NCBI RefSeq assembly: GCF_036226405.1
Contig: NZ_CP108464.1
Coordinates: 1,736,001 to 1,800,000 of the forward strand
DNA length: 64,000 nt
Source of the DNA: Streptomyces sp. NBC_01260
GTDB taxonomy: Bacteria > Actinomycetota > Actinomycetes > Streptomycetales > Streptomycetaceae
Reading direction: 5' to 3'
The stretch's first letter is position 1, and each line of letters starts with the position of its first letter. Below the pieces are notes generated by a model that did not search any database, was not told the DNA's origin, and saw only the letters and a list, made by a program, of their open reading frames with translations. Below, one piece after another: positions 16,713 to 26,184 of the stretch. A program made the position numbers and the translations under genes.

Positions 16713-17234
16713 GTGGCCGCCCGGGTACTGGTGGCAGGCATCGGCAATCTGTTCCTCGGCGACGACGGCTTCGGCCCGGAGGCCGTCCGCCGGCTGGCCC
16801 GCGACGGCGGACTGCCGCCGCAGGCAAGGGTGGTGGACTACGGCATCCGTGGCATGCACCTCGCGTACGACCTGCTGGACGGGTACGACGCGCTGGTGCT
16901 GGTCGACGCGTACCCGGGGGGCGGGGCGCCCGGGGAGCTGACGGTGCTGCGTATCGGCGCGGAGGACCTCGGTACGGGTGAATTCGACGCCCATGGGATG
17001 AATCCGGTCGCTGTCCTTGCAAACCTGGATCAATTGGGCGGTACTCTTCCGCTCACTTACCTCGTCGGCTGCACACCCGCCGGAGTCGAGGAGGGCATCG
17101 GGCTCAGCGAAGCCGTCGAAAGCGCGGTGCCCGAGGCCGTCCAGACAGTGCACACCCTGGTCCGGCAGCTCGTGCCGGCCGGACCACCCGTCCCGAACGC
17201 GTCCGTGAAGAGCGCCGAACCCCGGAGATCCTGA
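16713..17234 (+). CDS. Hydrogenase maturation endopeptidase (HyaD/HupD family)
   Basis: A 173-residue nickel-dependent maturation protease that trims the C-terminal extension of the large subunit after nickel insertion. The family opening VLVAGIGNLFLGDDGFG is present (Asp of LGDDG as metal ligand), then VDYGIRGMHLAYDLLDGYDALVLVDA with the second Asp, and FDAHGMNP providing the histidine ligand near residue 93. The length is right for the family. GTG 16713 is the only start that keeps the conserved N-terminal strand. Its substrate is very likely the 22-residue tail of the subunit encoded at 10670. The hypC-hypF gene follows after two bases. Confidence 0.93.
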   Translation: MAARVLVAGIGNLFLGDDGFGPEAVRRLARDGGLPPQARVVDYGIRGMHLAYDLLDGYDALVLVDAYPGGGAPGELTVLRIGAEDLGTGEFDAHGMNPVAVLANLDQLGGTLPLTYLVGCTPAGVEEGIGLSEAVESAVPEAVQTVHTLVRQLVPAGPPVPNASVKSAEPRRS

Positions 17235-17236
17235 TC

Positions 17237-19801
17237 ATGTGCCTAGGCATTCCTGGCCGCGTCGTGGAAATCGTGGACGGGTATGCGGGCCAGCTGGCTC
17301 TGGTCGATGTGGAGGGCGCCAGACGCCGCGTCAACATCGGCATGCTCGACGAGGCACCCGGTTGCGACGACTGGGTGCTTCTTCACATGGGCTTCGCCGT
17401 CGAGCTCATCGACCGGGCGAAGGCCCGCAAGGCCCTGTCCGGCCTGGAGATGATGGGCCGCGGCCGGGCGGAGCGGGTCCGGCGCAGGTTCGAGGTGCGC
17501 GGGGTCGTGCAGGGCGTGGGCTTCCGGCCCTTCGTCTACGTCACCGCCTCCGAGCTGATGCTCACGGGCACGGTGACGAACACCGGCGACGGGGTGCTCG
17601 CCGAGGTCGAGGGACCCTCCGACGCGGTGGAGGAGTTCGGCCGCCGGCTCCGTACCGACGCCCCGCCGCTCGCGGTCGTCGAGGACGTGCGCACCAGCGA
17701 ACAGCCGACGCGGGGCGGTACGGGCTTCACGATCGAGGAGTCCAGCGGGGGCGGCCGGGCCAGGACACTCGTCTCGCCCGACACCGCCACCTGCCGGGAC
17801 TGCCTCGACGAGCTGGCCGACCCGGCGAACCGGCGCCACCGCCACCCCTTCATCACCTGTACGCACTGCGGTCCCCGGTTCACGATCGTCACCGGTCTCC
17901 CGTACGACCGGGCCGCCACCACGATGGCGGACTTCGAGATGTGCGGGGCCTGCCGGGCGGAGTACGAGGATCCGCGTGACCGGCGCTTCCACGCCCAGCC
18001 GATCGCCTGCCCCGACTGCGGACCGCGGCTCGAACTGGTCGGCGGGGACGGGCTGCCCCGTTCCCGTGACGAGGACGCGCTGCGGGCCGCTCGGGAGCTG
18101 CTCGCCGGCGGCGGAATCATCGCGGTCAAGGGGCTCGGCGGCTACCACCTGGTGTGCGACGCCCGAAACGGCACGGCCGTGGCCGAGCTGCGCCGGCGCA
18201 AGCGGCGCGGTTCGAAGCCCTTCGCGGTGATGGTGCCGGGGCTCGACGTGGCGCGGGAGCTGGTGACCGTCACGGCCGAGGAGGAGGAGCTCCTGACCGG
18301 CGGCCGCCGGCCGATCGTCCTCCTGCCCCGACGGGACTCGGCCGGGTCCGGGGCGTCCGGCTCCGGTGTGTCCGATGCCGTGGCGCCCGGGAGCCCCGAC
18401 CTCGGACTGCTGCTTCCGTACACCCCGTTGCACGTCCTGCTCTTCGGGCTCGGTGCCGACCGGCCGGGCCCGGACGCGCTGGTCATGACGTCCGCCAATC
18501 TGTCGGGCGAGCCGATCGTCACCGACGACGAGGCCGCCCTCACCGCGCTGGCCCCGCTGGTCGACGCCTGGCTGCGCCACGACCGGCGCATCCATGTGCC
18601 GTGCGACGACTCGGTCAGCCGCTGGGTGGCCGGTGCCGAGCTGCCGATCCGCCGCTCGCGGGGATACGCCCCGCTGCCGCTCGCACTGCCCTTCGACGTG
18701 GAGCCGACGCTCGCCGTGGGCGCCGACCTCAAGAACACCTGTGCGCTGGGCGAGGGCCGCTACGCCTGGCTGAGCCAGCACATCGGCGACATGGACGACC
18801 TGTCCACGGTGGACGCGCTGACCCGTAGCGAGAGGCATCTGGAAGACCTCACCGGGGTGGCGCCCGCCCGGCTGGTGGCCGACCGTCACCCCGGCTATCA
18901 CTCGGCCGGCTGGGCCCGTGCGCACGCGGCCGGGCGGCCGGTCCGCACGGTGCAGCACCACCACGCCCACATCGCGTCCGTGATGGCCGAGCACGGTCTG
19001 GGCGCGGACGAGCGCGTGATCGGCATCGCCTTCGACGGCACCGGTCACGGCGACGACGGCGCGGCCTGGGGCGGTGAGGTCCTGGTGGCGGGCTACGCGT
19101 CCTTCCACAGGGCCGCGCACCTGGGTTACGCAGCGCTGGCCGGGGGCGACGCGAGTGTGCTGCGTCCGTACCGGATGGCTCTGGCGCACCTGTACGCGGC
19201 CGGCATCCCCTGGGACGGGGACCTGCCCGCGGTCGCCGCGTGCCCGCCCGCGGAACGCGACGTGCTGGCGCATCAGTTCGCCACCGGGTTCGGCTGCGTG
19301 CCCACGTCGAGCATGGGCCGGCTCTTCGACGCCGTCGCGTCCCTGACCGGCGTCCGGCACGAGGTGGCGTACGAGGCGGAGGCCGCCATGGAGCTGGAGG
19401 GGCTGGCCCGGGGCGCACACGGTGTCCCCGCCGCTGCCGAGGGCGGCTACCGCTTCGGCATCCGGCCCGCAACGGGCGAGGAGCCCGCGATCGCCGATCC
19501 GGGGCCGGTCGTCCGGGCCGTCGTGTCCGACGTACGGGCCGGCGTTCCCGCCGGGCTGATCGCCGCGCGCTTCCACGCGTCCGTCGCCGCCATGGTCATC
19601 GAACTCGCAGACCACTGCCGTACGCACACCGGTCTCGGCACCGTGGCTCTGGGCGGCGGCGTCTTCCAGAACGCCGTACTGCTCGAAGCAGCGCAACAGG
19701 GCCTGGCGGAGGCAGGTTTCACCGTCCTGCGGCCCCGGCTGCTCCCGCCGAACGACGGCGGGATCGCCCTCGGCCAGCTCATGATCGCCGCGGCCGGCTG
19801 A
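17237..19801 (+). CDS. hypF: HypC-HypF fusion: hydrogenase chaperone plus carbamoyltransferase
   Basis: An 854-residue open frame joining two maturation proteins usually made separately. Residues 1-75 are a HypC/HupF chaperone, starting MCLGIPG (essential Cys2) and including VLLHMGFAVELID. From about residue 82 it is HypF, which makes the cyanide precursor from carbamoyl phosphate and ATP. HypF parts in order: acylphosphatase domain (FEVRGVVQGVGFRPF, about 83-170), four CxxC zinc motifs (CRDC, CTHC, CGAC, CPDC, about 183-260), a YrdC-like domain (GGGIIAVKGLGGYHLVCDA onward), and a Kae1-like domain with HHHAH, AFDGTGHGDDG and LGGGVFQNA. No stop or frame change is visible at the junction near 17460. 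ATG 17237 has GGAG nine bases upstream. Confidence 0.92.
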   Translation: MCLGIPGRVVEIVDGYAGQLALVDVEGARRRVNIGMLDEAPGCDDWVLLHMGFAVELIDRAKARKALSGLEMMGRGRAERVRRRFEVRGVVQGVGFRPFVYVTASELMLTGTVTNTGDGVLAEVEGPSDAVEEFGRRLRTDAPPLAVVEDVRTSEQPTRGGTGFTIEESSGGGRARTLVSPDTATCRDCLDELADPANRRHRHPFITCTHCGPRFTIVTGLPYDRAATTMADFEMCGACRAEYEDPRDRRFHAQPIACPDCGPRLELVGGDGLPRSRDEDALRAARELLAGGGIIAVKGLGGYHLVCDARNGTAVAELRRRKRRGSKPFAVMVPGLDVARELVTVTAEEEELLTGGRRPIVLLPRRDSAGSGASGSGVSDAVAPGSPDLGLLLPYTPLHVLLFGLGADRPGPDALVMTSANLSGEPIVTDDEAALTALAPLVDAWLRHDRRIHVPCDDSVSRWVAGAELPIRRSRGYAPLPLALPFDVEPTLAVGADLKNTCALGEGRYAWLSQHIGDMDDLSTVDALTRSERHLEDLTGVAPARLVADRHPGYHSAGWARAHAAGRPVRTVQHHHAHIASVMAEHGLGADERVIGIAFDGTGHGDDGAAWGGEVLVAGYASFHRAAHLGYAALAGGDASVLRPYRMALAHLYAAGIPWDGDLPAVAACPPAERDVLAHQFATGFGCVPTSSMGRLFDAVASLTGVRHEVAYEAEAAMELEGLARGAHGVPAAAEGGYRFGIRPATGEEPAIADPGPVVRAVVSDVRAGVPAGLIAARFHASVAAMVIELADHCRTHTGLGTVALGGGVFQNAVLLEAAQQGLAEAGFTVLRPRLLPPNDGGIALGQLMIAAAG

Positions 19802-19848
19802 CCGCCCGGCGCCTCCCGTACCCAAGGGATTCACAGAGAAGAGAAACC

Positions 19849-20141
19849 ATGTGTCTCGCTGTTCCGGGGCGTGTCCTCAGTACCGCAGAAGTCGACGGCA
19901 CCGTGATGGCCGAGGTCGACTTCGGTGGGGTGCGCAAAGAGGTGTGCCTCCAGTACATCCCCGATGTGACCGTCGGTGAATACGTCATCGTGCACGTCGG
20001 ATTCGCCATTCAGCGCCTCGACGAAGCCTCCGCCCAGGACACCCTGGCCAACTTCGAACGGCTCGGCATCCTCGCCGAGGAGTTCGGGGACGGCTTCGAA
20101 CTCGCCGCACAGCAGAGCACGTCACCCGAAGGAGCCGGCCG

Positions 20142-20145
<4 letters not shown>
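19849..20145 (+). CDS. hypC: Hydrogenase assembly chaperone HypC (stand-alone copy)
   Basis: A 98-residue HypC/HybG family chaperone. It begins MCLAVPG, with Cys2 that holds the Fe(CN)2CO unit together with HypD, then [37 protein letters not shown], the conserved core. The last ~20 residues are a variable acidic tail. ATG 19849 follows a purine-rich GAGAAGAG site. Its stop overlaps the hypD GTG by four bases, so it is probably made in step with HypD, its known partner. It differs clearly from the HypC domain fused to HypF, suggesting a division of labour: one delivering to the large subunit and one feeding HypD/HypF. Confidence 0.94.
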
Positions 20146-21241
<1,096 letters not shown>

Positions 21242-21245
<4 letters not shown>

Positions 21246-22384
21246 CGGACGCCATGCAGGACTTGACTGAAGCGACGCAGGACATGACCGGCACGATGGG
21301 CGACGCCTGCGACGCGCTGCCGGGGCCGGCCGGGCTGGACTTCGAGGGATGGACCTGTCCCCTGCCGCTGCGGGACGTCCCGTCCATCGTGATGGGCCAC
21401 GGTGGCGGCGGCGCGATGTCCGGCGAGCTGATCGAGCATCTGTTCCTGCCCGCGTACGGGGCCGCGGCAGCCGCCGAGCTCGGTGACTCGGCCGTCCTGA
21501 CGGTCGGCTCCGACACCCGTCTCGCCTTCTCCACGGACTCGTTCGTGGTGAAGCCGATGTTCTTCCCGGGCGGGTCGATCGGTGACCTGGCGGTGAACGG
21601 GACGGTCAACGACCTGGCCATGTCGGGTGCGAATCCGCTGTTCCTGTCGACCGCCTTCATCCTTGCGGAGGGCACCGAGCTGAGCGTCCTCGGCCGGATC
21701 GCGCGGGCGGTGGGCCGGGCGGCCGAGGCCGCCGGCGTCCGGCTGGTCACCGGGGACACCAAGGTCGTGGAGCGCGCCAGTGGTGACGGCGTCTACCTCA
21801 ACACCTCGGGCATCGGCGTGGTGCCGGCCGGTGTCGACATTCACGCGCGCCGGGCGCGCCCCGGCGACGCCGTGCTCGTCAGCGGCGACATCGGGGTGCA
21901 CGGGGTGGCGGTGATGAGCTGCCGGGAGGGCCTGGAGTTCGGTACGACGGTCGAGAGCGACACCGCTCCGCTGCACGGGCTGGTCGCCGCCATGCTCGCC
22001 ACCGGTACGGACGTCCATGTGCTCCGGGACCCCACGCGCGGGGGTGTCTCCGCGTCGCTGAACGAGATCGCCCGTGCTTCGGAGGTGGGCATCGAGCTGG
22101 TCGAGCGGCTGCTGCCGGTGCCGCCCGCGGTGCGGGACGCGTGCAGTCTGCTCGGGCTCGACCCGCTCCAGGTGGCCAACGAGGGCAAGCTGATCGCCAT
22201 CGTGCCCGCCGCGGAAGCGGACCGGGTGCTGGCCGCGATGCGGGCGCACCCCCTGGGCCGGTCCGCGTGCAGGATCGGCAGCTGCGTTCCGGATCACGCC
22301 GGGATGGTGGTCGCGAGGACGAGCCTGGGCGGGAGCCGGGTGATCGGGCTGCCGATCGGCGAACAACTGCCGAGGATCTGCTGA
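21242..22384 (+). CDS. hypE: Hydrogenase maturation dehydratase HypE
   Basis: A 380-residue PurM/AIR-synthase-like enzyme that dehydrates its own thiocarboxamide, on the C-terminal cysteine, to the thiocyanate used as CN- donor. The C-terminus reads LPRIC, the conserved PRxC tail with the modified cysteine as last residue. [15 protein letters not shown] and [34 protein letters not shown] mark the ATP-binding domain; [15 protein letters not shown] lies in the second. GTG 21242 overlaps the hypD stop. It gives an N-terminal extension of about 35 residues before the conserved GHGGGG region, so an internal ATG (21254 or later) is also possible. Confidence 0.95.
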
Positions 22385-23101
22385 GTGAGCGCTGAGGGCG
22401 CGCTGATGTTCGCGCGATACGCGTACCCGCCCAATGAGCTCGGCTACTGCGGACCCGCTGACGCGGCGGCCCTCCTGCGCCGGGAGGCGACCGCCGACAT
22501 CGAGCGGCGGGCCCGGCAGTTCGAGGGGGCCTGGTGCTATCTCCAGTTCCTCGCGGAGACGGCCGGGCTCCCGGACCCGCTCGATGTGCGGGTGGTCGAG
22601 GCCTACTGGATCGGCAACGAGCTGCTGGAGCTGGCCGATCCCGCCGCCCTGGTCGCACGCCTGACGGACCGTTTCCGCGGCCAGCTGGGCGGTACCTGGC
22701 GTGAGGCGGCGCGGCGGGCCCTGGCCCACCACAGCTTTCAGGTGTTCGAGGTGTATCCGTGGGCGCCGATGCTCCGGCCGGACGGGAATCCGACCGCCCT
22801 GTCCGTCCTGGACCGGTGCCGCATCCGGACGGGCGAGGTTCTCACGGGCGGCGACGAGGTGGCGACCGTACGGTCCCGTCCGCTGGTCTGGGACGGCACC
22901 GCGACCGCCACCGGCGACTGGCAGGAGGAGACCGTGCGCCTCTCGGCCGGCGGGCGGACGCTGATCGACGGCGTCTCCCCCGGCGACCGGGTGGCACTGC
23001 ACTGGGACTGGGTGTGCGACGTGCTCAGCGAGGAGCAGGCCCTGCGCATCGAGTCCTTCGAGGCGCGCACCCGCACCGGGCTGGGCCTGCTCGTTCCGTA
23101 G
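22385..23101 (+). CDS. Terminal hydrogenase-operon protein of unknown function (DUF6390-like)
   Basis: A 238-residue soluble protein that begins at GTG 22385 directly after the hypE stop. It opens FARYAYPPNELGYCGPADAAALLRR and has FEGAWCYLQFLAETAGLPDPLD, then VVEAYWIGNELLE and HHSFQVFEVYPWAPMLRP. These blocks recur in a family placed after hypE in actinobacterial hydrogenase loci, which I believe is DUF6390. The C-terminal half is strand-rich and ends with a DWVCDVLSEEQ motif. No known catalytic motif is visible. Its position at the end of the maturation genes suggests a late assembly or regulatory job. Confidence 0.8.
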   Translation: MSAEGALMFARYAYPPNELGYCGPADAAALLRREATADIERRARQFEGAWCYLQFLAETAGLPDPLDVRVVEAYWIGNELLELADPAALVARLTDRFRGQLGGTWREAARRALAHHSFQVFEVYPWAPMLRPDGNPTALSVLDRCRIRTGEVLTGGDEVATVRSRPLVWDGTATATGDWQEETVRLSAGGRTLIDGVSPGDRVALHWDWVCDVLSEEQALRIESFEARTRTGLGLLVP

Positions 23102-23138
23102 GCCACGGCCCGGCACGCACGAAGGGGGGCGCCCGGGC

Positions 23139-23278
23139 AGCTCGGGGTTGCCCCGCAGGCTGCCGACGCTGGAGTTGCTGACGATGGCCCCCGTCCCGCC
23201 GGTCGCCCGGATCGCGGCGACCTCGGCGACCATGGCCAGCCAGGGGCCCCTGAGGTTCACGGCGTAGACGTGGTCGAG
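23139..23278 (-). pseudogene. Internal fragment of a short-chain dehydrogenase/reductase
   Basis: Read leftward, this stretch encodes VYAVNLRGPWLAMVAEVAA, ATGGTGAIVSNSSVGSLRGNPEL. That is the middle of a classical SDR: the N-x-x-G-x-W helix and the SNSS catalytic-serine strand, without the N-terminal NAD site and without the YxxxK end. Both ends are missing. The fragment begins exactly where a plus-strand regulator fragment starts, so it looks like one half of a divergent pair from which the shared centre was deleted. Confidence 0.7.
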
Positions 23279-23713
23279 GACTTCTCCGCACTGGCACCGC
23301 GCGACCGCAATCTGGTGCGCAAGGTCTTCCTCGGGCCGGCCCCGCAGGGGCAGCGGCTGTACGCAGTGTCGGACGCGGACGGGTTCGCCCGCGCCTCGGC
23401 CCGGCAACTGCGCGCCACCGCCGCCCGCTACCCCGACGATCCCGAGGTGACCCGGCTGGTGGACGAACTCCTCTCCGGAAGCGCTGAGTTCGCCCGGCTG
23501 TGGGCCTCCCACGACGTCTGCGCCGAACCCACCCTGCGCAAGACCTTCCAGCACCCGCTGGTCGGCCCGGTCACGGTCAACTGCGACGCCCTGGACCTGC
23601 GGGACCGCGACCAGCGGGTCGTCATCTACACCGCCACACCCGGCTCACCGTCCGAGGAAGTACTGCGGCTGTTGTCGGTCGTCGGCACGCAGCGCATGGA
23701 CGTGCCCGGCTGA
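23270..23713 (+). pseudogene. C-terminal fragment of an MmyB-type (XRE family) transcription regulator
   Basis: About 147 codons encode the ligand-binding end of the MmyB family: FSALAPRDRNLVRKVFLGP, ARQLRATAARYPDDPEVTRLV, FARLWASHDVCAEPTLRKTFQHPLVGPVTVNCDAL and LLSVVGTQRMDV. The N-terminal helix-turn-helix and linker are absent; upstream sequence is an opposite-strand SDR piece. An intact member would be about 280 residues. It cannot bind DNA as it stands, so it is called a remnant. A GTG at 23270 could still start translation. Confidence 0.75.
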
Positions 23714-24203
23714 GCCGCGTCGCGGCGCGGTCCGGCCGTGGAGCCGTCGGGGTGCGCCGAACGCGCCGCCGGCGAAGTCGGGCCGACGCCACCTCGGTTC
23801 CGTTCAGAGCGAGTTGATCTCCTCGCCGGACAGTACCCCGGCCCAGGTGCGCACCTCGTCGATGTCGCCGTCGAGGTGGTGGGCCCCGACTCCGTCGGCT
23901 GCGGAGCCCCGGCCGGCCTGGAGGAACCTCGTCCCACATCACGAACGTGTCGTCGCCGCAGGAGAGGCCAGCGCCCTTCGCCCGGTCCCCGCGCGTGATC
24001 CTGGAGACGTCCTGCCGCGTGGCGGTGGCAGCCATGACAGGGATCATGACGGTGCCGACGGCGCCGGGTCCGGCCACCACCCAGCCCCAGTCCATGCCGT
24101 CATGCCAAGCGGCGCACCCCACGACGAGGAAGAACGGGAACGCCGACATGCAGAGCGCGTCGAACACCGGATTGCCGACGAACACACCGGTACGGCTGCG
24201 CAT
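23622..24203 (-). CDS. Small membrane protein with aberrant tail
   Basis: The start is well supported: ATG 24203 is preceded by GGAGAGG, and the gene lies 10 bases after the DUF3592-like gene. The first ~80 residues look genuine: MRSRTGVFVGNPVFDALCMS and two hydrophobic helices (FPFFLVVGCAAW; WGWVVAGPGAVGTVMIPVMA). After about residue 85 the reading becomes extremely arginine-rich, and another frame of the same strand encodes a LamG end. The original 3' end was probably lost and replaced by unrelated sequence. The 193-residue product is doubtful beyond its N-terminal half. Confidence 0.45.
   Translation of the reverse strand: MRSRTGVFVGNPVFDALCMSAFPFFLVVGCAAWHDGMDWGWVVAGPGAVGTVMIPVMAATATRQDVSRITRGDRAKGAGLSCGDDTFVMWDEVPPGRPGLRSRRSRGPPPRRRHRRGAHLGRGTVRRGDQLALNGTEVASARLRRRRVRRTPTAPRPDRAATRLSRARPCAACRRPTTAAVLPRTVSRVWRCR
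23804..23890 (-). pseudogene. C-terminal fragment of a LamG/concanavalin-like domain
   Basis: In a different frame from the overlapping membrane-protein ORF, this strand reads HHLDGDIDEVRTWAGVLSGE then EINSL and a TGA at 23806-23804. This is the typical last strand and helix of a LamG-like jelly roll as found in large secreted Streptomyces proteins. Only the last ~28 residues are recognisable, so the rest of the gene has been lost. Confidence 0.6.
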
Positions 24204-24213
24204 TGCCTCTCCT

Positions 24214-25071
24214 TCACGCCAGCCCGACCGCACCGACCACGACCGCCGCCACCCCCGTGAGCAGCAGGGCGGCCACGAAGGCGACGCTCCTCGCGCCGGA
24301 TCGGCGGTCGGCCGCGCGGTCGGGTGTGCAGACGGACGGGTCGGTGGGGGCGTAGTGCATGGTCAGGGCCCGGTGGAGGGAGCGGCCGGGGTCGGGGATG
24401 TGCTCACGGGACAGGACGGTGACGTGCGTGCCCTCGCGGGTGGTGAACGTGACGACGGGGGCGTGGTTGACGATGTCGCCGGCCTCGTCGTCGGCGTAGA
24501 CGTCCGTGGTGACGGCCACGACACTCGCCGGGACGGCGACCGCCGAGGCGAGCAGGACGTTGCGGGCGCTCACCATGCGGATGTCGCGGCTGCGCGCCGC
24601 GAGGGCGGTCAGCAGGGCGCCGAAGCCGAGCAGCGCCCACGGGTATCCCCAGCGGACGGTCGCGTGGATCACCAGCCCGATGAGCAGCAGGATGACTGCG
24701 CAGTCGGGGCCGCCGCGTCCGTTCTTCTCGCCCGCGACGTCGAGCACGACGGCGAATCGGAGCGGTTGGCCGGGTGGGTAGCGCACCTCGAACTCGCGCC
24801 CCACCCAGGCCTCCTGGATCACGTCGCCGTGTCTTCCGGCGTTCGGCAGGGTGAACTCCTGACCGGTGACCGGGTCCTGGAACGCGATCGTCACCGGTAT
24901 GCCGGGCCTCTTGGACGCGCCGTGGGCCGGCTGTCCCACCGCCACGATCCGCGCCTTCACCCACACCGCGCGCTGGGCCCGGGTCACCCCGGCGAGCGAG
25001 CGGCCGTAGCCGAGCAGGGCCAGGCAGGTCGGCAGCAACCACCAGAATTCCAGCACTTCCTGACAAGACAT
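24214..25071 (-). CDS. DUF3592-like membrane protein
   Basis: A 285-residue protein with a hydrophobic N-terminal helix (EVLEFWWLLPTCLALLGYG), an exposed domain of about 85 residues (VKARIVAVGQPAHG ... QEFTLPNAGRHGDVIQEAWVGREFEVRYPPGQPLRF), then two central helices, another soluble stretch, and a final helix at the C-terminus. The exposed V-x-A-x-I-V ... V-x-Y-x-P-x-x-P pattern is typical of DUF3592 proteins, whose role is unknown. The start ATG overlaps the upstream gene's stop by one codon (TCAT), so the two are coupled. Confidence 0.7.
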   Translation of the reverse strand: MSCQEVLEFWWLLPTCLALLGYGRSLAGVTRAQRAVWVKARIVAVGQPAHGASKRPGIPVTIAFQDPVTGQEFTLPNAGRHGDVIQEAWVGREFEVRYPPGQPLRFAVVLDVAGEKNGRGGPDCAVILLLIGLVIHATVRWGYPWALLGFGALLTALAARSRDIRMVSARNVLLASAVAVPASVVAVTTDVYADDEAGDIVNHAPVVTFTTREGTHVTVLSREHIPDPGRSLHRALTMHYAPTDPSVCTPDRAADRRSGARSVAFVAALLLTGVAAVVVGAVGLA

Positions 25072-25523
25072 CAGAGATCTACCCGGAACAGACCGCCGAC
25101 CGGATCCACGACGGCGGTGAGCCGCAGGCCCGCGCGGAGGCCGGGATGGTTGGTGCGGTGCCAGGTCATCTCAAACGTCCGGAACCCCGGCTCGCTGACC
25201 CGCAGACCGACCTCCACGCCGGGACTCTCTCCGTGCCAGTCGAAGTCGGTCAGGCCGGTGATCTCCGCGGCCGCCGGAACCCCGACGGCGTCGAGCCGCC
25301 GGTTCTGTTCCCTCTCGGTGACGGTGTGGCCCCAGAGTCCGAGGCCCAGGGGCAGGAAGACCACCGTGAACACAATGCCGATGATCACGACGTCCGCGCC
25401 GGTGAAGAGGGCGAGGCCCATCATGACCGGTCCGCACAGACACATCAGGGCGGCCGCTTCGTACTGCCCACGGCCGGCCCTCGACATCCGCGTCCACCGG
25501 ATCCCGCCCCCGCCGTCGCCCAT
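25071..25523 (-). CDS. Small membrane protein coupled to the DUF3592-like gene
   Basis: A 150-residue protein with two adjacent transmembrane helices near residues 20-62 (EAAALMCLCGPVMMGLALFTG; DVVIIGIVFTVVFLPLGLGLW), followed by a soluble strand-rich domain (AAEITGLTDFDWHGES, VEVGLRVSEPGFRTFEMTWH). ATG 25523 was chosen because GGAG is seven bases upstream; an in-frame upstream start at 25580 adds an arginine-rich tail. The soluble part resembles that of its neighbour, so both may be DUF3592 relatives. Function is unknown. Confidence 0.65.
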   Translation of the reverse strand: MGDGGGGIRWTRMSRAGRGQYEAAALMCLCGPVMMGLALFTGADVVIIGIVFTVVFLPLGLGLWGHTVTEREQNRRLDAVGVPAAAEITGLTDFDWHGESPGVEVGLRVSEPGFRTFEMTWHRTNHPGLRAGLRLTAVVDPVGGLFRVDL

Positions 25524-25634
25524 GTCAGTGCTCCGGGGTCCCGGCCGGGCTCCGCGCCGGCTGTTCCGCCAGGGCCTCAAGACCGGGGAGCGGGTGGTAT
25601 GCGTTCGTCGGCGCCCCGTACAGCGGTGGCGAGG

Positions 25635-26060
25635 TCACGGGGTCACGCCGTCCCCGGCGTAGAGGTAGCCGCCCGGCCGGGCGGGGTCGGCGATCAGCAG
25701 TACCTGGTCGCCGGTGCGGGGGATGCGCAGCTTGGAGACGATGGTCTGGAGGGTGATCCGGTCGGTGGTTCCGGGCGGCTGGAGGACCAGGTCGACGACC
25801 GGGTCGAAGTTGACCAGTCGGCCGGTGTCGCTGACCGACACGACGACGACGGGTGTGGTCGGCACCCCCGCGGCGAGCAACTGCTGGACGTCGTGGCCGG
25901 ACTGGTACGCGCCGATCGACTGCTGGACCTTGGCAAAGTCCTCCGCGCCGAGGAACGCGCGCGTGGTGCGCCCGTAGAAGCCCTTGCCGCTCGCCACCTT
26001 GCCGACGATCTCGGCGGCCCGCTCCTCGCGGTTCTTGCCCCGCTTCCCGAAGATTCCCAT
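25635..26060 (-). CDS. Small conserved-looking soluble protein divergent from the CHAT operon
   Basis: A 141-residue protein that starts MGIFGKRGKNREERAAEIVG, basic and helical, and then has a longer alpha/beta region with VPTTPVVVVSVSDTGRLVNFDPVVDLVLQPPGTTDRITLQTIVS. It ends LIADPARPGGYLYAGDGVTP. ATG 26060 is secured by AAGGAG eight bases upstream. There is no signal peptide, despite many beta strands. It is divergent from the 463-residue gene, with 124 bases between them carrying both promoters. I do not recognise the family. Confidence 0.65.
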   Translation of the reverse strand: MGIFGKRGKNREERAAEIVGKVASGKGFYGRTTRAFLGAEDFAKVQQSIGAYQSGHDVQQLLAAGVPTTPVVVVSVSDTGRLVNFDPVVDLVLQPPGTTDRITLQTIVSKLRIPRTGDQVLLIADPARPGGYLYAGDGVTP

Positions 26061-26184
26061 GACTGCTGCTCCTTGTGGTGATGACGGGTGCCCGGTGCGG
26101 TGCACGGGGGGAAGGCTAGGCGGGCCGTGACACCTACCGATCCCAGGTTCGCCCGCCTTTTCGTGGACCACGTACGCTCCCCCC

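Noticed and set aside
17243..19834. 863-codon open frame on the minus strand opposite the HypC-HypF gene
   Set aside because: Mirror frame of a high-GC gene: His/Gly/Arg/Val-rich product without domains, while the plus strand encodes full HypC and HypF motifs.
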